A stretch of 64,000 bases of DNA from Leptolyngbyaceae cyanobacterium JSC-12. Lineage in GTDB: Bacteria > Cyanobacteriota > Cyanobacteriia > Leptolyngbyales > Leptolyngbyaceae. The notes beneath the pieces are model-generated. The model was not told the origin of the DNA. It did no database searches and saw only the letters and a program-made list of their open reading frames with translations. A program made the translations under genes and the position numbers. The stretch is from contig CM001633.1 of NCBI GenBank assembly GCA_000309945.1, forward strand, positions 4,227,912 to 4,291,911. Reading direction: 5' to 3'. Position 1 is the first letter of the stretch. Each line of letters opens with the position of its first letter. Below, piece by piece: positions 57,119 to 64,000 of this stretch.

Positions 57119-57517
57119 TTACGCTGCGAGTTCTTTCAGCTTTTCTCGAATAAGTTCAATGCGATTTCGGTTTACACCCAAATCAGATTTACCTAAACGA
57201 GAGGCTGATCGCACATGGATCACCTTTGCGGCAGAGTCAAGATAGAACTCTACATCATCCACAAAACCCATTAGCTTACTCTTAAATTCAGCATACAGGT
57301 AGTCCGATGACTCCGTTACAATTGTTGTTCGCTCTATTGATTGGATGACTTGCTTTAATTTGGCGATCGCCTCAGAGGCTTCTCCATTAAAGGAGAGTGG
57401 CGCGATCGCATGAACCACATCCGTGTCGTAACTGCATACACAATTGGGGCTATTGGGACATGGAGAAAGCCTGCCATCCTTGACACCCAGATTCGTTGGA
57501 CGTTTTCCAGCAAACAT
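57119..57517 (-). CDS. DUF1499 family protein
   Basis: 132 aa. Family hallmarks are the CPNSPNCVCSYD motif near 19-30, AIAPLSF, an internal helix ending in ERTTIV, and the closing VDDVEFYLDSAAKVIHVRSASRLGKSDLGVNRNRIE (quoted in pieces: VEFYLD, RSASR, NRNRIE). No signal peptide. DUF1499 has no established biochemical function. ATG 57517 start; the glycosyltransferase upstream ends 24 bases before it on the same strand. Confidence 0.9.
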   Translation of the reverse strand: MFAGKRPTNLGVKDGRLSPCPNSPNCVCSYDTDVVHAIAPLSFNGEASEAIAKLKQVIQSIERTTIVTESSDYLYAEFKSKLMGFVDDVEFYLDSAAKVIHVRSASRLGKSDLGVNRNRIELIREKLKELAA

Positions 57518-57541
57518 AGAAATATCAGGAAATGAACAGAC

Positions 57542-58633
57542 TTAGTTTATAGCACTGTGGTATTCATCCAATGCTTTTGCCACAAACCATTCAAACTTGG
57601 AGATAAAAACCGATTCTGCAAATTCTTCTGCCCGTTCAATGCAGGCAGTTGCCGAAAAGCGGAGTTTTTCAAACTGGAGGATCGCTTCGCATAAGCTTTC
57701 GGCGGTGGGCTGGGAAAAGAGGAGTCCAGTGCGGAAGTTGAGAATGATTTCCTTCATACCGCTTAACTCGGATGCAATCACTGGAACCCCATGCCCCATT
57801 GCTTCCACTGGGGAAAAAGCGAAATCTTCGTAAGCAGTGGGGTAAATCAGGGCGATCGCCCCCCGATAAAGGTCTGTTATTGTCTCCGCAGGCACTTCAC
57901 CAAGAAATCGTACACCTTTCCTGGCTGCTGTCTGCAAGCGACTGGTTTCACTCCCTGTACCTACAATCCACAAAGGACGATTTAACTGCTGACAAGCTTG
58001 AATTGCCAGATTAACCTGTTGCAGTGGATTCAAATCACCTACGTACAGATAGTAATCTGTTCCAGCAGAACCTGCACCCCGCACTTGCACAGGAGGATGG
58101 ATGACTTCAGCTGATCGCCGATAGAACTTGCGAATGCGGCGGGCAGTCACTTCTGAATTGGTGACAAAGCGATCAACCCGTTGAGCGGCATAAAAGTCAT
58201 ACTGGCGCAGGAAGGGATTTACCCACGCCCTAGAACCATCTCCTGGAAAAGGCTGAATCGGTTCCCACAATTGTCGAGGTGGCGTGTGACAGTAGCTAAT
58301 GTGCAGCGTGTGCGATCGCGTCAACACTGCCTGACTCAAGTAATCCCCAGATGAAGAAATCACCAGGTCATAAGATGACAGATCCAGCGATTCCCAAAAG
58401 TAGGGCAACCAGCGACGATAAGCCTGGTAGAGGTGCGTGATACCAGGTAAGCGCTGGGCAAAAGTAGGGCGAATATCCCAATCCGCGAATTGTTTTGCCG
58501 CTTTACCGAGTCGGGGATAGTCAATAAATGCTGTATAAATTGGCGCATTGGGATATAGCCGATGTAGGACTTGCAAAGTCCGCTCGGCATCTCCATAGTC
58601 CCGCAGGCAATCGTGGACAAGTGCCACTTTCAT
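57542..58633 (-). CDS. GT4-family glycosyltransferase
   Basis: 363 aa from ATG 58633, which gives the typical MKVALVHDCLRDYGDAER start (the frame continues upstream without homology). Acceptor-side features are ISYCHTPPR and ALTRSHTLH; the donor-site region is YLYVGDLNPLQQ...GTGSE, then ALIYPTAYEDFAFSPVEAMGHGVPVIA with the GT4 E-x7-E pattern. Probably extends an exopolysaccharide or lipid-linked glycan. Sugar specificity unknown. It precedes DUF1499 on the same strand. Confidence 0.87.
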   Translation of the reverse strand: MKVALVHDCLRDYGDAERTLQVLHRLYPNAPIYTAFIDYPRLGKAAKQFADWDIRPTFAQRLPGITHLYQAYRRWLPYFWESLDLSSYDLVISSSGDYLSQAVLTRSHTLHISYCHTPPRQLWEPIQPFPGDGSRAWVNPFLRQYDFYAAQRVDRFVTNSEVTARRIRKFYRRSAEVIHPPVQVRGAGSAGTDYYLYVGDLNPLQQVNLAIQACQQLNRPLWIVGTGSETSRLQTAARKGVRFLGEVPAETITDLYRGAIALIYPTAYEDFAFSPVEAMGHGVPVIASELSGMKEIILNFRTGLLFSQPTAESLCEAILQFEKLRFSATACIERAEEFAESVFISKFEWFVAKALDEYHSAIN

Positions 58634-58756
58634 CGCAAGCACCTTAAAAGCACCAGGTACAAGTCTAGTCGAGCAACTGCCCGATTTGTAGGGCAAATGA
58701 AACACAATGCCCAATTCCAAACGTCTGCGATCGCAAATTTGTTTTATCCTTAATGC

Positions 58757-60181
58757 CTATCTTGGCTGCAGAGTGTGAATATTCAAGAAATTCGTAGTTT
58801 TGGCGGTTTGGATCGGATTGCCGCCCATAATCAAGACTTTATCGCCAGGAGTTGCTAAACCGCGTTCATACAGCATGGTTTCAGCAATTTTGGCGAGTTC
58901 ATCCGTTGATGTAACGGGATTTTGCAGCAGTAATGGCTTCACGCCCCAAATCAGGTTCAAACGGTTGTAGATAGCGCGATCACTGGTAAATGCCACAATT
59001 GGTGCACGGGGACGTTCAGCAGCAGCAAGGCTGGCAGTAAAGCCCGTCATGGTGAAGGCGCAAATGCAGCGCAAATCTAGAATGCTATCAATCGTATTCA
59101 GCGCTTCACTAATCGCATGAGTTTCATCCATCTTGTTGGGAGGAAAGTTGGGAAACTCAATTGTTGGCTCGATTTCAGCCGCAATCCGAGCTAGCATTTC
59201 CACTGCTTGCACTGGAAAATCTCCCATTGCCGATTCACCGGATAACATTACTGCGTCAGTCCCGTCAATAATGGCGTTGGCAACGTCACTAGCTTCGGCA
59301 CGGGTGGGACGGGCGTTGTGAATCATACTTTCCAGCATTTGGGTCGCGGTAATCACCGGAATGCCTTTGCGATTGCACAATCGAATAATTTGTTTTTGGA
59401 TGGCGGGTACTTTTTCTGGACGCATTTCTACGCCCAAATCACCCCGCGCTACCATAATCGCGTCCACTTCTTCAGCGATCGCTTCAAAATTCTTCACAGC
59501 TTGCGGCTTTTCGATCTTTGCTAGCACTGGAATGTCTGCACCTTTTGCTTTTAACAATTCCTTAAGTTCGCGTACATCGTCTGCCTGCCGCACAAAACTC
59601 AAGGAAATAATATCTACGCCCTGTTGAATCCCAAACTCTAAATCTTGTTTATCTTTCTCGGTCATAGAAGGCAGGCGCAAATTTAAGGAGGGGAAATTTA
59701 CCCCTTTCCGACTGGTCAGCACGCCCCCTTCAATCACACGACAGAGCACCGCCCTTCCCTGAACCTCCACGACCTTCAATTCCATTAGCCCATCCGCCAA
59801 AAGCACCTGAGTTCCTGGCTCAGCTTCTTCTGCAACGTAAGGATAATCAATCCCAATCGTGTCAGGTTGACCGTTCAAGTCTTCCAGTGGTACCAGAGTT
59901 AAATGCGCTCCCTCAATCAGTTGCAGCCCTGGTTCAGGAATTTGTCCAACGCGAATTTTCGGTCCCTGGAGGTCTTGCAATAGGGCAAGTGGCATCTCCA
60001 TTTCTTCAGCAAGCGATCGCAACAGATGAATATTTTGGGCATGAGATTCGTAGCTGCCGTGGGAAAAATTCAACCGGGCAACACTCATGCCTGCCTTGAG
60101 CAGTTTGCGCACTACTTCAGGCGAGTTGCTGGCGGGTCCAATCGTAGCAACAATCTTAGTGCGATGGGGAAGTAACTGCAT
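58757..60181 (-). CDS. pyk: Pyruvate kinase
   Basis: Converts phosphoenolpyruvate and ADP to pyruvate and ATP. 474 aa from ATG 60181 (GTG 60199 adds six residues). Motifs: TKIVATIGPAS, NFSHGSYE, the catalytic Lys in LAKIEKPQAV, MVARGDLGVE, ATQMLESMI and RAEASDVANAI. The C-terminal allosteric domain is complete, and there is no extra PEP-utiliser domain of the long cyanobacterial isoform, so this is the short type. Monocistronic by context. Confidence 0.97.
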   Translation of the reverse strand: MQLLPHRTKIVATIGPASNSPEVVRKLLKAGMSVARLNFSHGSYESHAQNIHLLRSLAEEMEMPLALLQDLQGPKIRVGQIPEPGLQLIEGAHLTLVPLEDLNGQPDTIGIDYPYVAEEAEPGTQVLLADGLMELKVVEVQGRAVLCRVIEGGVLTSRKGVNFPSLNLRLPSMTEKDKQDLEFGIQQGVDIISLSFVRQADDVRELKELLKAKGADIPVLAKIEKPQAVKNFEAIAEEVDAIMVARGDLGVEMRPEKVPAIQKQIIRLCNRKGIPVITATQMLESMIHNARPTRAEASDVANAIIDGTDAVMLSGESAMGDFPVQAVEMLARIAAEIEPTIEFPNFPPNKMDETHAISEALNTIDSILDLRCICAFTMTGFTASLAAAERPRAPIVAFTSDRAIYNRLNLIWGVKPLLLQNPVTSTDELAKIAETMLYERGLATPGDKVLIMGGNPIQTAKTTNFLNIHTLQPR

Positions 60182-60320
60182 AGGGCTGACTGCAAGCACG
60201 ACAGGTTGCAGCCAGTATCCCAGATCCCAGCAAAATCAGTCGGTTATCAAGACAACGTTGTAGTAATTTGTTGTTTACCTGCAGTCAACCGTCTTAACAT
60301 TTAGTCCTTTTCCTTTTCCC

Positions 60321-60348
60321 TAACCCCTAATCCTCAATCCTCAAGTCT
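60321..60348. repeat. Period-7 repeat at the end of the hydrolase gene
   Basis: TAACCCC, TAATCCT, CAATCCT, CAAGTCT stand head to tail (60321-60348). The minus-strand stop codon lies inside the repeat, so repeat-length change could alter the protein C-terminus. Confidence 0.65.
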
Positions 60349-61214
60349 GCCAACCAGTTCACAATCGCTGGATTTACAGCATCCGGGTTTTCGTCATGGG
60401 GGCAATGTCCAGTATTGGGAATGGGCACAAAGGTAATGGGATGAGTGGTAGAGGCTGTCTGATAAACGCTGGCTCCAGCTATCGGCGTCCAGGGATCGGC
60501 TTCGCCCCACAATACTAGCAGCGGCACCCGAATTTTAGGCAGCAGTTCTGCTGGCGTCGGTCCTGGAGGTGCCGTCAGTACGGAGGCAAAGACTTTTTGG
60601 GCACCTGCATCACAGGATGGTTCGTAGATCAGATTGATGAGTTCATCGGTCACTGCTTCGCGATCGCGATAAACCTGATGCAACGTGCGACGCAGACGCG
60701 GCTTTTGCCGGATGAGATTAAATAAAAACGGACCCACCAGGTTAGACGAGACAATTTTAGTAAACGTCCGCATCATCACTCGCAACGGCAGGGGCAGCTC
60801 TTCGGGACGATGATTCAAACCGCCTGCACTGTTAAGCAGCACTCCACCCGCTGCAATTTCAGGATAGTCCGCCAGGACCATCAAACATAACAAGCCGCCA
60901 ATTGAGTTACCCACAAAAACGGTAGGCTGATTAATATGAGTTGCCCAAAAGTCTCTCAGTTGGTCGCGCCAGAGTTCCACTGTGTAAGCGATCGCGGGCT
61001 TTTCGGCATTGCCAAATCCCAGCAGGTCAATCGCATACACCTTGTAACCAGCGCCCGCCAGCACGGGAATATTTTTGCGCCAGTGCCCAATGGATGCACC
61101 AAAGCCATGTACCAGCAACAATGGACGACCGCTGCCCGTAACTGTGTAGGGAATTTTGTAACCGTTCCAGATCCAGGTAAGTTTTTCGAGGGGAGCAATA
61201 GATTGTGTCAGCAC
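60327..61214 (-). CDS. Alpha/beta-hydrolase fold protein (pheophytinase/epoxide-hydrolase-like)
   Basis: 295 aa. Oxyanion motif LLLVHGFGASIGHW, nucleophile elbow FVGNSIGGLL (Ser), acid region VLWGEADPWTP and catalytic His in NTGHCPHDENPD. Cyanobacterial relatives include pheophytinase-like hydrolases; the substrate is not readable. The last codons run into a period-7 repeat (60321-60348) that supplies the stop. Divergent from the MEKHLA gene with 31 bases between starts. Confidence 0.88.
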   Translation of the reverse strand: MLTQSIAPLEKLTWIWNGYKIPYTVTGSGRPLLLVHGFGASIGHWRKNIPVLAGAGYKVYAIDLLGFGNAEKPAIAYTVELWRDQLRDFWATHINQPTVFVGNSIGGLLCLMVLADYPEIAAGGVLLNSAGGLNHRPEELPLPLRVMMRTFTKIVSSNLVGPFLFNLIRQKPRLRRTLHQVYRDREAVTDELINLIYEPSCDAGAQKVFASVLTAPPGPTPAELLPKIRVPLLVLWGEADPWTPIAGASVYQTASTTHPITFVPIPNTGHCPHDENPDAVNPAIVNWLADLRIED

Positions 61215-61245
61215 GATTGTTTATAAAGTTTCTTAAACCTCTTCT

Positions 61246-61782
61246 ATGATAGAAGGAATTTTGCTGGATTCTGGCTTGTCCCTGGTTGTGATTTCCCTAA
61301 TTGCTACGATGATTTCTGAAGTTTCTCCCTGGCAGCAGCCCCATGTCATTCGTCATACTCAACGGCTCCTCACCAGTTTTCGGCACTGGACGGGGCAAGC
61401 TTTACTAACCCCCCAGGTGCCACCCGTAACCCAGGCTCAGATGCTGTTTGATGCTCCGTTCGCGGTTGTTTCCCACGACACGCAGTCAGACCCCATCTTC
61501 AACTATGCCAACCAAACTGCCCTTCGCCTGTGGGAAATGGACTGGCAAACCTTTACCCAAACTCCCTCCCGCCTCTCTGCCGAACCCATTGAGCAAGCAG
61601 AGCGCGCTCGCTTGCTGCAACAAGCCAAGCAGCGAGGCTTTATCCGTAATTACCAGGGTGTTCGTATTTCCAACACTGGGCAGCGCTTCCGTATTCGCAA
61701 TGTGATTTTGTGGGACGTGCTGGATGAGCAGGGCGATCGTTGTGGGCAAGCTGCTACCTTTGACCAGTGGGAGATGCTATAG
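61246..61782 (+). CDS. MEKHLA-domain protein
   Basis: A PAS-like MEKHLA domain fills most of the 178 residues (PWQQPHVIRHTQRLLTSF...FDAPFAVVSHDTQSDPIFNYANQTALRLWE...QRFRIRNVILWDVL). MEKHLA is a sensory fold named from plant HD-ZIP III proteins, ligand unknown. ATG 61246 encodes an extra 21 residues that are hydrophobic; ATG 61309 would start at MISEVSPWQQ and fits a soluble protein better, but neither has a clear ribosome site. The next gene starts on the base after its stop codon. Confidence 0.85.
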   Translation: MIEGILLDSGLSLVVISLIATMISEVSPWQQPHVIRHTQRLLTSFRHWTGQALLTPQVPPVTQAQMLFDAPFAVVSHDTQSDPIFNYANQTALRLWEMDWQTFTQTPSRLSAEPIEQAERARLLQQAKQRGFIRNYQGVRISNTGQRFRIRNVILWDVLDEQGDRCGQAATFDQWEML

Positions 61783-62700
61783 ATGGATTTGCCCCTGGTA
61801 TACCATTCCAACTATGTGGTGCCGCTGCCAGCGGGACATCGCTTCCCCATGCCCAAATTTCGGATGTTATACGAATTGTTGCTGGCGGATGAGGTTGCCC
61901 ATCCTTCCCAATTTCATATTCCAGAACGTCCGCCGGAAGCCTGGATTGAGTTAGTTCACATCCCTGAATATGTGCGAGCATATTGCGAAGGAACGCTAGA
62001 TGCCAAAGCTCAGCGACGCATTGGGTTACCGTGGAGTCCGGAGTTGGTGAATCGTACCTGTGTTGCTGTAGGGGGGACTATTCTCACGGCAAAACTGGCG
62101 CTGGAGTGTGGCATTGCCTGTAACACAGCAGGCGGAACCCATCATGCTTTTCCCAGCTATGGGTCGGGCTTCTGCATTTTTAATGACATGGCGATCGCGG
62201 CGCGCGTGTTGCAACAGTTGGGATTAGTGCAGCAAGTGTTGATCGTAGATTTGGATGTGCATCAGGGAGATGGCACCGCCTGGATTTTTCGGGATGATCC
62301 CACAGTGTTTACGTTTTCTATGCACTGCGAAGTCAACTTCCCTGGCACTAAGCAGCAGAGTGATCTGGATGTGCCCCTGCCGGAAGGAATGGAAGACGAT
62401 GAGTATTTGCAAACGCTGGATACTTATCTGCCGGATTTGCTATCTCAGGTTAAGCCGGATCTGGTGATTTACGATGCTGGGGTAGATGCGCACATGGGCG
62501 ATCGTCTAGGTAAACTGGCACTTACCGATAGCGGTTTGTTTCGCCGCGAGATGCAAGTATTGACGACCTGCTTAGTACGGGGTTACCCGGTTGCTTGTGT
62601 AATTGGTGGTGGCTACGCCGAAGATTTACCAACATTAGCCTATCGCCATTCCTTGCTGCATCGGGCTGCTGCTGAAGTTTATCATCATGGTCGTTTCTAA
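61783..62700 (+). CDS. Histone-deacetylase-family (arginase-fold) deacetylase
   Basis: 305 aa zinc amidohydrolase fold. The substrate-loop histidines (GGTHHAFPSYGSGFCIFND) and zinc ligands Asp-x-His in DLDVHQGDG and the Asp of YDAGVDAHMGD are all present, plus IGGGYAEDL. Bacterial members deacetylate acetyl-lysine, acetylpolyamines or acetoin-pathway compounds; which applies is unknown. Its ATG directly follows the MEKHLA stop (TAG then ATG), so translation is coupled. Confidence 0.93.
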   Translation: MDLPLVYHSNYVVPLPAGHRFPMPKFRMLYELLLADEVAHPSQFHIPERPPEAWIELVHIPEYVRAYCEGTLDAKAQRRIGLPWSPELVNRTCVAVGGTILTAKLALECGIACNTAGGTHHAFPSYGSGFCIFNDMAIAARVLQQLGLVQQVLIVDLDVHQGDGTAWIFRDDPTVFTFSMHCEVNFPGTKQQSDLDVPLPEGMEDDEYLQTLDTYLPDLLSQVKPDLVIYDAGVDAHMGDRLGKLALTDSGLFRREMQVLTTCLVRGYPVACVIGGGYAEDLPTLAYRHSLLHRAAAEVYHHGRF

Positions 62701-62841
62701 ACTTACCCATCCCCCACGGCAAGACAAAATTGCCCAGACTTACCACACTCACCCCTACCAACCCACCCAACGGTTCCATATGATGAATAACTAGATGCGA
62801 GCTAAATTGCTGCGATCGCCCCCTTCTGATCCTTTAAAGAA

Positions 62842-62863
62842 ATGCTCATGGGAAAATGAGCAT
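62842..62863 (-). terminator. Perfect hairpin downstream of the ZIP remnant
   Basis: ATGCTCAT (62842-62849) and ATGAGCAT (62856-62863) with a 6-base loop. On the minus strand the stem is followed by T-rich sequence (TTTCTTT), as in a terminator for minus-strand transcription. Confidence 0.55.
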
Positions 62864-62872
62864 GTACCCAGC

Positions 62873-63136
62873 TTAACCCCCAGCCACCCAGTAAATGCCA
62901 ATCACCATAACTAACGCCGCTGTGGGCTTAGAGTAACCCAGATTAATCGCAGCCTCCGTTCCTGGAATAATGAGAGAAAATGCCGTTGCAGCTAACATCA
63001 CCCCGCCTCCAAATCCCAACAAAATACCCTGCGTGCGCTGAGTGATCCTGGGCGTAAATAAAATGGGCAATGCCCCAATTGCAGTACACAATCCAGCAAA
63101 GAGGCTAGCTGCAAACCCTACAAGAATTGATTGCAT
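62873..63136 (-). pseudogene. ZIP-family metal transporter, N-terminal fragment
   Basis: From ATG 63136 the frame encodes about 87 residues resembling the first three helices of a ZIP/ZupT permease: an FAASLFAGLCTAIGALPILF helix, the ILLGFGGGVMLAATAFSLIIP helix and a third starting ALVMVIGI. It then stops after WVAGG. A complete ZIP needs about 250 residues, including the metal-site helices 4-5, and only 172 bp separate the stop from the HDAC gene. It is therefore a truncated remnant rather than a functional transporter. Confidence 0.7.
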
Positions 63137-63304
63137 ATCCAGTGGTGAAACACAGTGATGAAATGAGAAGCCTAAATCATACTCGTTATGACTTTGTATA
63201 AGTCTACAAGTCTGGAATCCCCAATAGGGACAATACAGTGTATCCCTACTGGGGTAATCCCATTCCACTAAACAGTTTTCAGATTAGCCAAGAATATCTG
63301 AGGT

Positions 63305-63586
63305 TCAGGTGCCGTATTTGTCTGTGTAAGCCTTCTCAAAATCCTCGAAAGATGGCTTTTTGCTATCAGTAGATTTTTGAATGGCTTGAGAAGGTTGTGA
63401 GGATTGGGGTAACTCGTCTGTCTTCTTTACTGGCGAATTTTGAACAGTTTCTCGGCAAATTACTGCCTCGCTAATTGTGGGGTGCGATCGCTGCGGCAGT
63501 AGCTCTGGACGGATTGCCTTTGCGCCAGGAGCCACCAGTGTTGAAAGTACAAGTGTTGAGGTAGCAACTGCAAGTATACGTCTCAT
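63305..63586 (-). CDS. Small secreted hypothetical protein
   Basis: 93 aa. A clean Sec signal peptide (MRRILAVATSTLVLSTLVAPGAKA) is followed by a Ser/Pro/Gln/Lys-rich mature part with one Cys, ending FEKAYTDKYGT. I recognise no family. ATG 63586 follows a short purine-rich leader (AGGAGAC-like on the minus strand) that can serve as ribosome site. Confidence 0.65.
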   Translation of the reverse strand: MRRILAVATSTLVLSTLVAPGAKAIRPELLPQRSHPTISEAVICRETVQNSPVKKTDELPQSSQPSQAIQKSTDSKKPSFEDFEKAYTDKYGT

Positions 63587-63801
63587 AACTTAGTCTCCTA
63601 AGTGAAGGGAAAAAGGAGTGGAGCGCCTTCACCTGAAAACTAGAATCGCAGCCCTACCTGAAAGTACTCTGATAATTAACTGAGGGCATAATTGCAAGTT
63701 CCTGAGAATTTTTGGGGTGCTCTAATGTTCTTTCGCAACATCGCCATCAACATCTGAAGCATAATCAATTCAGTTGCCTCCTGATGACTTGGAGACTCAG
63801 C

Positions 63802-64000
63802 ATGAAACGATCGCGATCGCTCAGATTCCTCTGTTCTGTCCTTGCAAGCGTTTGCTTAATCTGGTTGTCCTTGCCGCAGCATCCTGCTGCTGCTAACCTC
63901 ACAGGTGAATTGTCCAATTCTCCCGTCTTACCCTTAATCACGAGTCCAAAATCCAAAATCCAAAATCCCATCACCTGGCAAGCATTACCAGCAATAGACA
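63802..64000 (+). CDS. Secreted protein, N-terminal part (partial, runs off right edge)
   Basis: ATG 63802 is preceded by GGAG with seven-base spacing. The open frame reads a basic signal peptide (MKRSRSLRFL, hydrophobic core SVLASVCLIWLSL, then HPAAA). After about 20 further residues a stretch encoded by a CCAAAAT heptamer array (SPKSKIQNPI) follows, and the frame remains open to base 64000. The opposite-strand frame over the same bases is its shadow. Mature function cannot be judged from this fragment. Confidence 0.6.
   Translation, partial: MKRSRSLRFLCSVLASVCLIWLSLPQHPAAANLTGELSNSPVLPLITSPKSKIQNPITWQALPAID
63946..63966. repeat. Short tandemly repeated heptamer CCAAAAT x3
   Basis: Three perfect head-to-tail copies (63946-63952, 63953-63959, 63960-63966), typical of the STRR sequences of filamentous cyanobacteria. 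Here it lies inside the reading frame of the partial secreted protein. Confidence 0.85.

Noticed and set aside
63765-63974. 69-codon minus-strand frame at the right edge
   Set aside because: It is antisense to a plus-strand frame with a GGAG ribosome site and signal peptide, and its start is encoded by the heptamer array.

Overview
The window is cyanobacterial. The palindrome GCGATCGC (HIP1) recurs throughout. Markers of the phylum include a complete kaiABC clock cluster, Gun4, the sulfolipid pair sqdB-sqdX, the plastid-type protein Ycf35, an NTRC-type thioredoxin reductase-thioredoxin fusion, a two-partner-secretion exoprotein and period-7 short repeats. KaiA is full length (290 aa); the heterocystous Nostoc/Anabaena group has shortened KaiA, so a filamentous non-heterocystous lineage (Leptolyngbya/Oscillatoriales-like) is the best guess. 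No rRNA, tRNA, CRISPR array, insertion sequence or prophage was recognised.

Layout. 1-5 kb: a coiled-coil protein cut by the left edge, then LCP ligase, pentapeptide protein and M50-like membrane metalloprotease on the plus strand. 5-12 kb: the clock region, with a large minus-strand hybrid histidine kinase facing away from kaiA-kaiB-kaiC across a 303-bp AT-rich spacer. An aminotransferase remnant lies between kaiC and a UbiH-type monooxygenase. 13-20 kb: NTRC, then a TPS exoprotein followed by an exported TPR-CHAT (caspase-like) protein. 20-25 kb: a four-gene minus-strand glycan-type operon (GT-C/YfhO-like membrane protein, SDR, TIM-barrel isomerase, GT2). 25-32 kb: uvrB, a methyltransferase, an RfaE2-type nucleotidyltransferase, gun4, a degenerate GAF histidine kinase, dtd and a Trp-rich small protein. 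32-38 kb: pentapeptide-TPR protein, DUF4347/FG-GAP protein, two peroxiredoxin-family proteins and the ferredoxin/ycf35/DUF2997 cluster. 39-46 kb: a saccharopine-dehydrogenase-like oxidoreductase, a Ser/Thr kinase, argD, sqdB and sqdX. 46-51 kb: a CobN-type chelatase carrying low-complexity insertions and a DUF4230 protein. 52-56 kb: a NarL-type regulator with a CHASE2 kinase, an orphan PAS-LuxR regulator and an NfeD-like domain. 56-64 kb: a truncated beta-helix gene, DUF1499, a glycosyltransferase, pyruvate kinase, an alpha/beta hydrolase, MEKHLA plus HDAC-family genes, a ZIP transporter remnant and small secreted proteins, the last running off the right edge.

The strongest leads for something undescribed are: the kinase facing kaiA, whose tail carries three receiver-like modules with Asn, Ser and Cys at the expected phospho-Asp positions, behind tandem CBS domains; the exoprotein plus exported CHAT protein pair; the GAF kinase lacking its phospho-His; and the conserved-looking but uncharacterised glycan operon. 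Gene decay (aminotransferase, beta-helix and ZIP remnants) and short tandem duplications mark several intergenic stretches.
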